Of a stretch of 22,125 nt of DNA, positions 5,705 to 16,700 are shown one piece after another. The stretch covers positions 1 through 22,125 of IMG/VR virus record IMGVR_UViG_3300037961_002044; one strand, written 5' to 3'. The stretch's first letter is position 1. Every line of letters starts with the position of its first letter. The notes beneath the pieces are model-generated. The model saw only the letters and a list, made by a program, of their open reading frames with translations. It was not told the DNA's origin and did not search any database. The position numbers and the translations under genes were made by a program. Source of the DNA: a virus.

Positions 5705-8700
5705 ATGCTACCGTAAAGTATGCCGTCATTCTTGCAGGGCCAACCTGTGTATTAGTATATCCCTGCATTCCTGTTGTTCTTAAATTGAAAGTATCTCCTG
5801 CTGCGTAAGATACACCAGTTCCACTTAATGATGTGAATGACCTAACAAACGCATTACCACCAGTTCCACTAGCATTAAATTGCATTGTAGTTGTACTGGC
5901 TGACCTATTCTTGAAAACTGTCATTGTCTGATTACTGGAATTTGTTTCACTACCATTATTACCGAATGCTATGTCTATTCTTGACAATGTGCAAGCAACA
6001 GGTAAAGCAACACCAAAGTCTGTTCCTGTTGAAGAATTAGTTGTATTTCTTGCTCCATTACCAAAAGACATTTGAAAACCATTTGCACCACCCGCAGCCG
6101 CCGTACTAGCGATATGAACATCAGACTCTTCACCAACAATAACGAATGTATTGGTATCTGTACCGCCACCACCACCGCTAACTGTTGTGAATGTTAACGC
6201 TCCACTACCATTGGTAGTTAGAACCTGTCCATTACTACCATCTGTAAGTGGGAATGTGTATTCATCGTTAAATCTAATCTTTCTATCAGGGCCGATTCTT
6301 AACGCTTCTACTGCATTTTCATGTCCTGCTGATTCTCCTGTTTTGAATACTATTCCTGAACCTGAATCATTGGTTGCGACTGAGTTAGCGATAATTAATG
6401 TGTTATTGTCTGTATTGTCATTATGGAATACATCAGATGAATGCCCAATAGATGAGTGTGTTGTACCTCCATCTAATACGAACTCCATATATGGTTGGTC
6501 TAATTCACCTGAATTGTCTGAATCTGCCCTTAATGATAATACTGCATCTCCGGCATGACCATCTACTATTAGTGTAGTACCATCCCAAGTAAGACCTGAT
6601 TCTGCATTCATGGCATCTGTGCCTGTTGCAGTTACAATTCTGTTGTCTGCACCATTAGTCATAAAGTCAGATACATCTACTGAAATTGCATCGGCCGCTA
6701 CATCAATACCAGTTCCCGCACCAATGTTTAGTGTTGCAGAACCAGAAGTCGCTCCACCAGTTAAACCATTACCTGCTACAACTGCGGTAATATCACCAGA
6801 AGCGGTTGTAAATCCACTATCATTATCAAACGCTGAAAGTGGTATTTCAGATATTAATTTCCTACGTTCTGCTCCATTGTCTAATAAAATCAATTCATCT
6901 TGGCTTGAGTTAATCGCAGCCGTCATGTCTGTAAATTCAGATAAATCAAGACTGATAGTTGGAGTAGTAGTTGCATTTGTTACATCTAAACCTGTACCTA
7001 CTGATATTTGTGTTACTGTACCTGCATTAGTTGTAAAACCTGCTCCGTTTGTTAATTGGTTATTGTTTGTTGGAATATCGCTTATGTATGCAAGAGTAGA
7101 AGCAGTTCCCCAATTAGTATCATCTTGGTCTGCTCGGTAGTGATATATTCTTTTTGTGCTATTCTTGGCGAATGCCAATATGTTTGCATCTCCACCTGTA
7201 TGTCCTGTGAATGTGTCTAATACTAAAACATCAACATAATCAGAAGCGGTAGTGGTTGAACCATCCTCTAATCCTGTTTTTGTTGAGAACCTTCCTGATA
7301 GTTCTCTAATGTTATTTGCCAAGTCATCAGGAGCAAAGTCCCTATCATCGTCTGTCCTTAGACGAGGAGCGAATATTGTTCTGAAATCCAAATCAAATGG
7401 GTCTGCATCTGAACCCGGAGATATATCAGAATAATTGATGTCTATACTTGTGTTACCACTATGGAACTTAACTTCTTCAGCGTTTGATATTGATACCTCA
7501 GTACCATCATCATCTTCTAGAACGAAACTCATTTGACTTGTAATAAATCCTGCATCGTTATTGAAACCTGATAGATTGATATTACCCTTAGTTAGTTTCT
7601 TCATAGCATTGTTAGTATCTACTACCGCAAAGAAATCACCATCCCCATCTGATGTAGACGTAGTTAATTCTGATAAATCAAGGTTTACTGCATTGGAAGT
7701 TACTGATATACCTGTACCATTTCCTACTGCTAGTGAAACACCGCCAGAATCTCCACCTCCTGTTAAACCTGCACCTGCGGTTACACCAGTTATATCTCCT
7801 GTATTAGCGTCAACATAACTAAACGAACCATCACCATCTGATTGAAGTAATTGCCCGGAAGTTCCATTACCACTAATATTCAATTGGGTAGCAGTAACCG
7901 AATTGTCTTTCAATGCGAAAGTTAAATCATATGGGTCGCCATCTGAACCATGACTTGTATCAGTCCAGTTAATATCAATACCAGTACCTTCAACAAATTT
8001 TATTTCTTTACCATGACTAATTGTAACTTCTGTTCCATCACCGTCTTCTAATTGGAATGTGGTTAATTGATTGGTGTTGGTGTTTGTATCAGTAGAAGCA
8101 ATGGTTATGTTATTAGCATCAGTATGTGTTAGTGTAATATTAGAACCTGCTACAAACTTAATGTCTTGTGTACCTGAACCTGCTCCACCCTCAGTTAGCC
8201 TAAGTATTATATCATTAGTAGAATCAACAAACGAAGATGTGTATGTATTCTGCGTGTTTGTATTTGGTGTTGTAACTGAGCCTCCTAGTGATATAGCAGA
8301 ACCGTTGATTGTTATACTGCTATTAGCCAAAGAACTGTTAGCAATATTAGTTATAGTGTTATTACTTGCATTAATTGTCTTATTAGTTAATGCTTGACTT
8401 CCTGCAAGTGTAGCGACTGTGGCATCAATAGCAACAGTTATGTTTCCACTTGAACCGCTATTAGCACCACTAATACCTGTACCTGTTGTTATGGTCTGAT
8501 TGTTCTCTCCTCCGGCTGCGCCACTAACTAATGTAAAATTGTCATCTGCATGATTGTATGTTACTACCATGTTATCTAGGTCAGAAGTAAGAGAAGCATT
8601 TGTGAACTTAAGATGACTAGCAAGTATTTGTGCATCACCTATCTTAGCATCTGTAATTGCATCATTGGCTATTCTTGCGGTTGTAATAGCACTTGTTCCT

Positions 8701-11700
8701 ATTCTTGCTGCGGGTATAGTACCTGTTGTTAATTTACTAGCAGAAATTCCTGATGCTAATTTATCATTAGAAATAGAACCTGCTAATTGTGCATTAGTTA
8801 TTGTTGAATTACTAATTTGACCTGCAATTGTATCTGCGGTAATAGAGCCACCTAATGATGTAGAAGAACCTGCAATTGTTATTGCGCTATTTGATAGTTT
8901 AGAATTAGCAATTGAACCTGCTAATTGAGAGTTAGAAATACCTGATGACTTTACTGTAACTAATCCAGAAGATACTGAGAAATCATCTTGACTAAATGAT
9001 GCTACTCCTTTATTGATAGCACTAGCATCTTCAGCACTAAATGTAACTGTACCAGAACTTTCAGCAACATCAATACCTTCACCTGCTGCGAATGTTATTG
9101 TTCCACCTAATGCAGTAGCAGTCGAGTTTGAACCATCACTTACAGTAATAGTTGAATTAGTTAATTTAGAGTTAGCAATAGAACCTGCAAGTTTAGCATT
9201 TGTAATAGCACTATCAGCGATTCTAGCAGTTGCGAATGTACCAGCATTAATTTTACTCGCATTAAGACTTGGTATTCTATCAGCACCTAATGTTCCTGCA
9301 TTAATCTTAGAAGCATCTAAGTTTGGTATATCGCTTGCTGCTAAATTAGCAAATACTACACCTGTCCCTGATAATGACAGACCAGTTCCGGCCGCTACTG
9401 CTACTGTTCCATCTCTATCTGGTAATGTTATTGTTCTATCTGTACTAGCGTCTTGAGCAGTAAGTTTGATTTCATGAGAATTACCATCACCTGCTCTAAA
9501 TGCTAGAGTGTTGTCTTCAACGATTTGTACTGTTTCACTACTATACTTCGTATCTCCTTTAACAGTTAAGTTTCCTTTGATTACAACGTTAGTATCTTCA
9601 CCTGAATCTCCTATGTTTAGTGTGTCATTTTCATTCATTGTTGCTAATGATGATATTATGTTAGCCTTATCAGTTACATCAGCAGATGTTTCAATTCCAT
9701 CCAATTTATTCTTTAGTGCGGTTGTAAAGTTACGCTGAGTAAGTCCACCATCTCCGACAGAATATTGAGTATCATTATCAGTCCAAGGTACATTGACATA
9801 CATTTGTCCACTTGATAGTTCAACAGGATAGTTCTTGTTATTCTCGGTATAACCAATCTTAACTAATCCTAGTGTGCTACTTGTAGCAGTTGAATAAGTT
9901 GTGTTATTATCTGTTGAAGTAATAGTTATTGTATCAGTTGATGTATTTGCTGATATTGTTGTAGCACCTGCTCCCACTAAGGTTAGAGTGTCAGTTTTTT
10001 GGTCTGCCTGTACTGTATCTGAACCAACTGCTACATTACTAAATGCGTTTTGATTTGTTTCTCCACTTGAACCGGATAGTGCGAACCTTCCATCTAAATC
10101 AACGGTAACATCAGAAAGACCACCGCTTCTACTTAGTGTCAATACACCATTGCCAGTATTGAATGTAGCGTCATCAACTTGTCTATCTGTATTTGCTGAT
10201 ACGCTGTTTTCTACAAATGCTTTGATAGATGCTTGTGATGCAGGTTTGTCAGTAGCATTAGAACTCATGTCGTTTTCGTTAAGTATATCAGAAGTTATAG
10301 AATAATTATTTGCAGTAGTGGTAATTGCACCTGTACTTGAATCATAGGATATTAATCCTGAGCCAGATATTTTACTTCTCACTTGTGCATCAGACAACTG
10401 AGTGTTATTATCAGCAGACCATGTTAATACACCATTGCCATCTGTTTTTAGGAATTGACCGCTATCACCATCATTAGGTGGTAGTGTTAATGTATAATCA
10501 GAACCAACATTAAGAGGAGTCTGTAAAACTATTTTGTTAGAGTTATCATTATCGAAGAACCTTAGAGTTGAGTTACTTCTAATGTCTAATGGTTTGAATA
10601 CTTTAACTACTGAGTCTATTGTTAAAACATCTACATTAGAACCATTTACTTTAGGTGTAAAAATTATTTTACCATCTTCTGAGCCATCAGAAATATCAAG
10701 CATTTGTGAACTGATAGCAGTATAACCAATTAATTCACTAGCATCATTTTTTCCGTGAAATGTAAACTTACCTAGAAAATCATTATCAGCAGGGCTAGAT
10801 GAATCTCGATGTATGTTGATGTTTGGCCCAGAGAATGCATCATTGTCTTTTGTAACTATTTGTAATGCAGGGCCACCTTCTCCGCCTGTTTGGTCATGAA
10901 TGATTGTTAATCTACCTTGGTTTCCAGCAGGGCTGATTGTCCCATCACCTACTATTACTCTTGAATCTCCGGCAGTAGCAAGAATAAGGTCATTGTCGCC
11001 AGTAGGGTCAATTGTCATATCTCCACTAGCGTTTGTAATAGTACCAGTTAATATTGGAGCAGTTAGCGTTTTGTTGCTTAATGTCTGCGCACCTGTTAGA
11101 GTTACATCAGCAGGTAAGTTAGTTAGATTCGCACCGCTTATGGCAGGTAATACTGCCGGGAACCTTGCATCAGGTATTGTTCCTGAAGTTAGATTTGATG
11201 CGTTTAATGCAGTAGCAACAGCGTAACCTGCACCATTAGTTAATTGATTATTATTGGTTGGTATTGTAGGTTTATTTTTAATGAATGCATCTGAAGAATC
11301 ACTTGTTTCATTGAAGTCTGCTTGAACGTTGACTTCTGCTCCATCAGCAGGTAAAGTATTAGGGAATACCTTTCCTGTACCTACTAATTCTGATGAAGTA
11401 ATCTTTGCTAATACATTTGCTATTGAAGCACTCTTGAGAGAACCGTTATCAAATACATACAAGAAGTCTTGTGCAGTATCTATACCACTTCCTAAGTCTG
11501 ATAAATCACTAAATGTAGAAGAGGCAGCGTGTTGTATAACAGAAGACTTTGATAATTGGGCATCTGCAAAAGTACCTGCATTAATTTTAGATGCGTTTAG
11601 GTTTGGAATGTCACTAGCAGTTATTTCTCCTATGATAGTGGCAGCAGATTTATTTTCTACATTTCCTAATCCTACATCTGCTTTTGTTGTTCCTACATCT

Positions 11701-13361
11701 GAATGAGTAACACCTGCTCTCATGGTAGCAGTTGTGATATTGTCTACGTTGCTTAATCCTACATCAGCCTTTACTAGTCCTAATGCTCCTTTACCAAGTG
11801 TAACTGCTACCCAATTTGCAGAGCCTACTGCTGATGCTCTATACATCTTATTATTATCATTTGAGTCTATCCATATATCACCAATCGCAGTAGCAGTAGG
11901 AGCGTTATCAGAAACAAATGTAGTTACTTGTGCTTGATTCAAAACATTGCTAAGTCCAACATTTGCCTTGGTAGTACCTGCTCTTATTGTCGCAGTAGAA
12001 TTGTTATCTACATTACCAAGGCCAACATCACCCTTTGTGACTGTAACATTGCTTGATAGAGCATGACCGTTAACTGTTGTACTAGTAGATACCTTACCTG
12101 CTAATGATTGAACCAATCCACCCGATACAGTATTATCCAATAGATAGTCTTCTAATTGTGCTAATGTGTCAATAGCGTTAGAGTCTGCTCCGAGTAGTGC
12201 ATCTATTTTAGCGGCTGCCTTTCCTTCAATGTATGCATCTGTTAATGTATCTGTTCTATTCTTTGCAGATGTTATATCACTAGCCTGTTGTGTAGTAATT
12301 CCTACTTTTTGAGTGTTAGCACTCACCGCACTCTCTAAGTCGCTGATATTTGGTATTGCTATTGTGCCACTAAATGTAGGATTGCTTAGGTTTGCTTTTA
12401 GGTTCAAAGCATTTTGTTGTGCAGTAGAAACAGGTTTAGCAGAATCAGCAGTATTGTCTACATTGCCTAGCCCAACATCTCCTTTAACCAATCCTAGTTG
12501 TGTCTTTACTTCTGATATACTTCTACCTTCTAAACCAGTATTAGTGAATCTAGCAAAGTCACCACTTTGAACAGAATTGTTATCTATCTTTACTGCATTG
12601 GTGTTTGATATCCCAAATGTAAGTGAACCTTGTACTCCTGTTGTCTTAGCAAGTGTGACTGCGTTATCTGCAATCATATTAGTAGCGACAGTTTGTGAAT
12701 CTGCTGTTGTAATTAATGTCCCTGTTATACTTGGAACAGTTACAGTTTTGCTTGAACTTGATGCATCTGTAAATGCTAATTTAGTATGGTAAGCGTTTGA
12801 TGTGTTATATGAATATATATCTCCATCAGTTTTTACCTCGAATCTCTTTCTGAAATCACCGCTATTTTCATCACCTGCGGTTAAAGTGTTAGTAGTTTTC
12901 TTTATTCCAACATACTGTATTTTTCTTTGAACTGCCGTTCCTGTTCCTTTTGCTATCTGAACAACACATATTGGAATATCACCATCTGTAAGGTCGGCAG
13001 TTTTAGCGGCTGAAGAACCTAAAGCATTCGTTCCTCTAAATGCTATTGCTCCACTTGCGTTTATTACAATAAAACCATACCAATCATAAGCGGTAGCACC
13101 TGTGAAGTTTGTACTGCTTTTATCGCTTTGCGCACCTAATGTTTTATACTCTCCTTTATCGAAGTAACCTCCGGGAGTTATATCGAATGTTCCATCTGAT
13201 TGAGATGTAACTTGGAATCCGTGTGCAATGAACGAACCTGCATCAGCAGTATTCAATGCTTTGATAATACCACTATGTAGATTATCAATACCATCTTCCA
13301 ACTGGTCGCTAGTTGTAGGTGCAACCTTCAATGTACTAATAAAGCCTGAAAATTCCGTCAT
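5703..13361 (-). CDS. Giant tail fibre protein, 2552 aa
   Basis: This is a long, beta-rich, Asn/Thr/Ser/Gly-rich virion protein, expected to bind the host surface. Residues 1-230 form a non-repetitive virion-attachment part. Next come several copies of the fibre repeat DVGLGNVDN (about 294-570), ASKINAGT and NAKLAGSIANSKL repeats (about 584-596 and 1345-1570), SNKTLTAPILTG and TNKTINASN elements, and duplicated blocks near 1764-1814 and 1942-1992. The last roughly 170 residues, after a Gly-rich SGGGGG hinge, are non-repetitive and are the likely receptor-binding head. Such repeats are typical of bacteriophage side and tail fibres that assemble as trimers. The start ATG overlaps the preceding stop and has GGTGAT six bases upstream (13368-13373). 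It is one of the longest single fibre chains I would expect from a virus. Fibre identity is firm; host specificity is unknown. Confidence 0.9.
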   Translation of the reverse strand: MTEFSGFISTLKVAPTTSDQLEDGIDNLHSGIIKALNTADAGSFIAHGFQVTSQSDGTFDITPGGYFDKGEYKTLGAQSDKSSTNFTGATAYDWYGFIVINASGAIAFRGTNALGSSAAKTADLTDGDIPICVVQIAKGTGTAVQRKIQYVGIKKTTNTLTAGDENSGDFRKRFEVKTDGDIYSYNTSNAYHTKLAFTDASSSSKTVTVPSITGTLITTADSQTVATNMIADNAVTLAKTTGVQGSLTFGISNTNAVKIDNNSVQSGDFARFTNTGLEGRSISEVKTQLGLVKGDVGLGNVDNTADSAKPVSTAQQNALNLKANLSNPTFSGTIAIPNISDLESAVSANTQKVGITTQQASDITSAKNRTDTLTDAYIEGKAAAKIDALLGADSNAIDTLAQLEDYLLDNTVSGGLVQSLAGKVSTSTTVNGHALSSNVTVTKGDVGLGNVDNNSTATIRAGTTKANVGLSNVLNQAQVTTFVSDNAPTATAIGDIWIDSNDNNKMYRASAVGSANWVAVTLGKGALGLVKADVGLSNVDNITTATMRAGVTHSDVGTTKADVGLGNVENKSAATIIGEITASDIPNLNASKINAGTFADAQLSKSSVIQHAASSTFSDLSDLGSGIDTAQDFLYVFDNGSLKSASIANVLAKITSSELVGTGKVFPNTLPADGAEVNVQADFNETSDSSDAFIKNKPTIPTNNNQLTNGAGYAVATALNASNLTSGTIPDARFPAVLPAISGANLTNLPADVTLTGAQTLSNKTLTAPILTGTITNASGDMTIDPTGDNDLILATAGDSRVIVGDGTISPAGNQGRLTIIHDQTGGEGGPALQIVTKDNDAFSGPNINIHRDSSSPADNDFLGKFTFHGKNDASELIGYTAISSQMLDISDGSEDGKIIFTPKVNGSNVDVLTIDSVVKVFKPLDIRSNSTLRFFDNDNSNKIVLQTPLNVGSDYTLTLPPNDGDSGQFLKTDGNGVLTWSADNNTQLSDAQVRSKISGSGLISYDSSTGAITTTANNYSITSDILNENDMSSNATDKPASQASIKAFVENSVSANTDRQVDDATFNTGNGVLTLSRSGGLSDVTVDLDGRFALSGSSGETNQNAFSNVAVGSDTVQADQKTDTLTLVGAGATTISANTSTDTITITSTDNNTTYSTATSSTLGLVKIGYTENNKNYPVELSSGQMYVNVPWTDNDTQYSVGDGGLTQRNFTTALKNKLDGIETSADVTDKANIISSLATMNENDTLNIGDSGEDTNVVIKGNLTVKGDTKYSSETVQIVEDNTLAFRAGDGNSHEIKLTAQDASTDRTITLPDRDGTVAVAAGTGLSLSGTGVVFANLAASDIPNLDASKINAGTLGADRIPSLNASKINAGTFATARIADSAITNAKLAGSIANSKLTNSTITVSDGSNSTATALGGTITFAAGEGIDVAESSGTVTFSAEDASAINKGVASFSQDDFSVSSGLVTVKSSGISNSQLAGSIANSKLSNSAITIAGSSTSLGGSITADTIAGQISNSTITNAQLAGSISNDKLASGISASKLTTGTIPAARIGTSAITTARIANDAITDAKIGDAQILASHLKFTNASLTSDLDNMVVTYNHADDNFTLVSGAAGGENNQTITTGTGISGANSGSSGNITVAIDATVATLAGSQALTNKTINASNNTITNIANSSLANSSITINGSAISLGGSVTTPNTNTQNTYTSSFVDSTNDIILRLTEGGAGSGTQDIKFVAGSNITLTHTDANNITIASTDTNTNTNQLTTFQLEDGDGTEVTISHGKEIKFVEGTGIDINWTDTSHGSDGDPYDLTFALKDNSVTATQLNISGNGTSGQLLQSDGDGSFSYVDANTGDITGVTAGAGLTGGGDSGGVSLAVGNGTGISVTSNAVNLDLSELTTSTSDGDGDFFAVVDTNNAMKKLTKGNINLSGFNNDAGFITSQMSFVLEDDDGTEVSISNAEEVKFHSGNTSIDINYSDISPGSDADPFDLDFRTIFAPRLRTDDDRDFAPDDLANNIRELSGRFSTKTGLEDGSTTTASDYVDVLVLDTFTGHTGGDANILAFAKNSTKRIYHYRADQDDTNWGTASTLAYISDIPTNNNQLTNGAGFTTNAGTVTQISVGTGLDVTNATTTPTISLDLSEFTDMTAAINSSQDELILLDNGAERRKLISEIPLSAFDNDSGFTTASGDITAVVAGNGLTGGATSGSATLNIGAGTGIDVAADAISVDVSDFMTNGADNRIVTATGTDAMNAESGLTWDGTTLIVDGHAGDAVLSLRADSDNSGELDQPYMEFVLDGGTTHSSIGHSSDVFHNDNTDNNTLIIANSVATNDSGSGIVFKTGESAGHENAVEALRIGPDRKIRFNDEYTFPLTDGSNGQVLTTNGSGALTFTTVSGGGGGTDTNTFVIVGEESDVHIASTAAAGGANGFQMSFGNGARNTTNSSTGTDFGVALPVACTLSRIDIAFGNNGSETNSSNQTMTVFKNRSASTTTMQFNASGTGGNAFVRSFTSLSGTGVSYAAGDTFNLRTTGMQGYTNTQVGPARMTAYFTVA
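7384..8070 (-). repeat. Duplicated ~50-residue fibre module
   Basis: Two copies lie at about 7918-8070 and 7384-7535. Both contain LED(G/D)DGTEV, then a stretch ending in (E)IKF or EVKF, then SIDINYSD or GIDINWTD, then GSDADPFDL or GSDGDPYDL. They are diverged but clearly homologous, showing a segmental duplication about 180 residues apart within the shaft. Confidence 0.75.
8640..9330 (-). repeat. Fibre repeat region with SxxxNxKLAGSIANSKL and ASKINAGT units
   Basis: At about residues 1345-1570 the fibre repeats short elements: IPNLDASKINAGT, IPSLNASKINAGT, ITNAKLAGSIANSKL, ISNSQLAGSIANSKL, ITNAQLAGSISNDKL, ARIGTSAIT, ARIANDAIT. A further copy, IPNLNASKINAGT, lies near 11575-11615. The pattern suggests a beta-helical shaft grown by slippage or unequal recombination. 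Confidence 0.75.
11650..12485 (-). repeat. Fibre repeat array with KxDVGLxNVxN units
   Basis: Five units occur in the fibre: KGDVGLGNVDN twice, KANVGLSNVLN, KADVGLSNVDN and KADVGLGNVEN. Three are followed by a variant of (S/T)ATxRAG or SAATIIG. The same DNA motif recurs on the + strand as a CTACATTxCCTAxxCCxACATC-like string. Spacing is irregular (about 20 to 140 residues), so these are protein modules and not a simple tandem repeat. Confidence 0.75.
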
Positions 13362-13708
13362 TAAGGAATCACCACCCTAAAAGTGAAACTTAATGTCTCA
13401 CTTGATGCTAATGGGCCTATGCTCTTAAAGTTGACTCGGCTCAACATATTACCTCCACTAGAGGCATCAAAAACACCCATTTCTGATATTACATTGGATA
13501 ACAGTTCTGCACCTGTAAAGGTGACTGTATAGACAATTGTATTACCAACTACTTGTTTTGAGTCTGCGGCTTTTCTAAAGATTTCATGGTCTAATGTATT
13601 TTGGCTTGTTGAAGTATCATCACCACCATCTCCCACGGCAATATGACCAAAACCATTTGTTCCAATCAATAAATCTGCTGTTTTGTTTTTACCTGCATCT
13701 GTTATCAT
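13361..13708 (-). CDS. Small tail protein upstream of the fibre, 115 aa
   Basis: The protein begins MITDAGKNKTADLLIGTNGF, then GHIAVGDGGD, and continues with NTIVYTVTFTGAELLSNVIS and EMGVFDASSGGNMLSRVNF, ending in a strand-rich SFTFRVVIP. This plan is found in small phage tail proteins encoded beside fibres: an N-terminal helix on a free end, then the GxG(D/S) turn, then a beta-sandwich with an E(M/V)G(V/L)F motif. The role may be to cap the baseplate or dock the fibre. The ATG overlaps the hub gene stop (ATGA), with GGAGG ten bases upstream. The stop overlaps the fibre start (TAATG). No catalytic residues are apparent. Assignment to a specific family is from pattern only. Confidence 0.65.
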   Translation of the reverse strand: MITDAGKNKTADLLIGTNGFGHIAVGDGGDDTSTSQNTLDHEIFRKAADSKQVVGNTIVYTVTFTGAELLSNVISEMGVFDASSGGNMLSRVNFKSIGPLASSETLSFTFRVVIP

Positions 13709-16700
13709 AATTCTATTTCCTCCGTTGTAACAACATCACTCCCTGCATTCATTGTTGTTGTCCAACCTATTAAGGTTCCCCAACCTAATGATGTTCCTGT
13801 GGGAGTGGTTCTTTGTGATATTAATGAAACTTCATCTATACCAATCTCTTCAAACAAGGATTTACTGGTTACTTCAGCAGTAACATCCTTTGTTAATAAT
13901 GTAGAAAATCCTCCTTTTCTTTCTATATTCATTTCAGCGAGTCTTTCTGCTATTGTCTTATTAAACGTACCAACAGTTATTTTACTGATAGCAGACATAG
14001 CATTCTCTATTTCATATACAATATAGTCATCGGGGGGAATGTTGTGATTAGGGAAGTTAAGTGTGATTAAATCACCGGGTTTCATTAATTTCATTTCATC
14101 CTTTCTTTCAATCTCAATAGTTACTTTTGTTGTCTTAGCATTGTGCAATGCCAGAAGTTGTTCTGCCTTTACTTGGGCTTCTTTAGAATATTTGATGTTA
14201 GAATCAATATGCGTCAAAGTCCTAGTATTTTTATCGGTAGGCATTTCTGTTGTGGCTTTTACATTATCTCCTATCACAACTACCTTGTTGGCTCTATCAA
14301 AGAGAGATGTGTTGTTTTCTGCACTTATCAGATTTTGACCATCCCTGTATCTAAGTGAAAATATTCTTCTCGATGAGTAATCATCAATATCTCTAATCTG
14401 AATTTTCTCTCCTTTGAATACATACTCTAGTCCTTTCTTTGATGCTAAGAAATTGACTGCGGTAAAGACATCATTCTCAGCAAACCTTGTGTTGATTATA
14501 AATGGCCTTCTTGTGTATTTTACTAGTTCCTCGTATTGTTGTGGAGTATAGAATGTATCAACTGTGCTATCGCTATCATAGTCAACATCATCTAATGTTA
14601 GTGTAGTAGTGCCTTGACCTGATGCTACTAAACCAATTAGTTTGCCATCTTGATTGTATAGTGTATCTCCATTTGCTATTACATCAGTTGCTACTGCTGA
14701 TTGTAAAGTAATGTTATTTCCAGAAGTACCGCTAACAATAGCACCTGTAAACGTTAGGTTTCTCTCGCTATCATCCACTTCTATATCGTTCTCATTTAGG
14801 ATTTCGTTAATGGCAGTTTCAGCATCCAATCCTATTGCCATAGTAGTTCCTATGTATGCTCTTTCCACGCCATTTTGTAGCGGTGTGTTTGTTGTGATTG
14901 TGAATGTCTTACCAAAGGAAACAACACCATTTCCTGATAGTGTTCCTTCATAGTCAAATCTTAGGCTTTGTCTGCCAGTAGTAATATCTTTGGTAACAGT
15001 AATGTTCTTTCTAGTCGTAGTACGCCCATCAGTTATACAACAATCAATAACTTCTCCGTCATCAAATAGTTCAAGGCTTTGCTCTACCAAGTCTATATTC
15101 TCTACCATTTTATTATTAGAATCTAAATCATCATCAACATCGAGTAAGACATACATTGAGACTATTCCTTCTCCTGTAAAGTTGGTTGTGGTTGCTCCCA
15201 TCGTTGCAGGTTCTCCTGTATCTAATCTAGTTGCAGTATCATTGTATTGAAGTCCTGTATGTATCTCCTTGTTGAATTCGATAAAGCCCGGAGTTTCATC
15301 AAACGTAGTTTCTGATACTCTCATCAATCTATATCGTTGGCTTGCAGTTAAATCAGCATTCAATGTCAAAGTATGAACTGCGTGTGTACCGCTATCATTT
15401 ACAGTATGTGAAATTATTTTCAATGTGTCTTTACCATCACCTAGTCGAACCAAATAATATCCAGTTAGATTAGGAGCATAGTGAATCCAATTATGTGTAT
15501 TGCTTGCATTCATTGTAATTGTGATTGTGCTTCCTGACATCCCATCTGTTCTGATTGTAGGTTTGATTATCATCTGTGTTTGATATAATTCACCAGTTGT
15601 ACTTGAAACGTCATTATGATGTATTTGACCTACTTGGGCAACAGCATCATCTTCACTAATAAAAGGTGCTTGTTTAGTCTTAGTTCCTATGTATGCAACG
15701 TCTGGGCTACCCAACTGGTCTATTCTCATATTACGGCTATGTTGTTGTCTATCGGTTGATGGACTTGCATTTTCTTCATAGTTATTGTAATTAGTTTGAG
15801 TATCTAATTCTAATAGAGATGAGGTTGTAATGATATCCCTTTGATTACTACCCTGTGATTCTTTTATTGCTCCTCTAAAATGCTTGAATACTCCTATGCA
15901 ATTATCATACAGATGCGTACTTCTGGCTGCTTTGTATTGGTCTGGACTAGGATAATCATCAGCAGTATTACCATCGTTATCAAATGTTGTGAATGTCTGC
16001 ATTTGTAATGCGTTTATTATTCTAGAGTAATGCCAATATTTGATTGCATAGTCTTGTTCATCTTGACTGGTAGTGCTATCACCATCGAAGTCTAATGCCC
16101 AATCTCCTTCTGAATGATATGGAGAACGTCTAAAGTTATCATTGTCGCCAGAACTACCTCCATTATGATGAAATATTTCAGGTATAATTGGTAGGAAAAT
16201 ATTGTTAGGAATAAACGGATTTACTGAAGCACCGTTGACCAACGCTGTATGTAATTTATCACTATGTTCAAAATAGTCATTTTTGTTTATATGACCATAA
16301 GTAAGATAGACTGCAAGATGTCTCATATCGTTAGCATTGCTTAGTGAGTCTAAACCAAAACCATCATCTGTCAACATATCGAATACTCTTACATTTGCCT
16401 TGAATACAGAAGTAGACGTAGTGTTTTGGAATACAGTTACGTTTGAGCCTGTTATTATACCAGAACCATTAGTGGATATAGTCGCATATCCAGTACCGTT
16501 TATTCTAGCAACAAGACTGCCATCTGATGTTTTGAAGAACATATCTCCTTCCTTGAAGTTTCTTACTACTGCCCCACTACAATTGATTGAATTAGTAGAA
16601 GCATTTCCGGCGTTACTTGCTACCATTGTAAATCCTAATGATTCTGGTGTCTTCCATCTTGGATATGAGAAGTTACTTATCTTAGGTACTGTATCTATAT

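Noticed and set aside
8640-12485. Repeated DNA motifs as a CRISPR array
   Set aside because: Repeats are in frame, diverged, irregularly spaced and translate into known fibre modules; there are no constant repeats with unique spacers.
6151-12792. Many + strand open frames (for example 6151-6558, 9013-9456, 11329-11706)
   Set aside because: They lie opposite the fibre, translate into Val/Ala/Pro/Ser-rich strings expected from antisense of a repetitive Thr/Ser/Asn gene, and show no domain.
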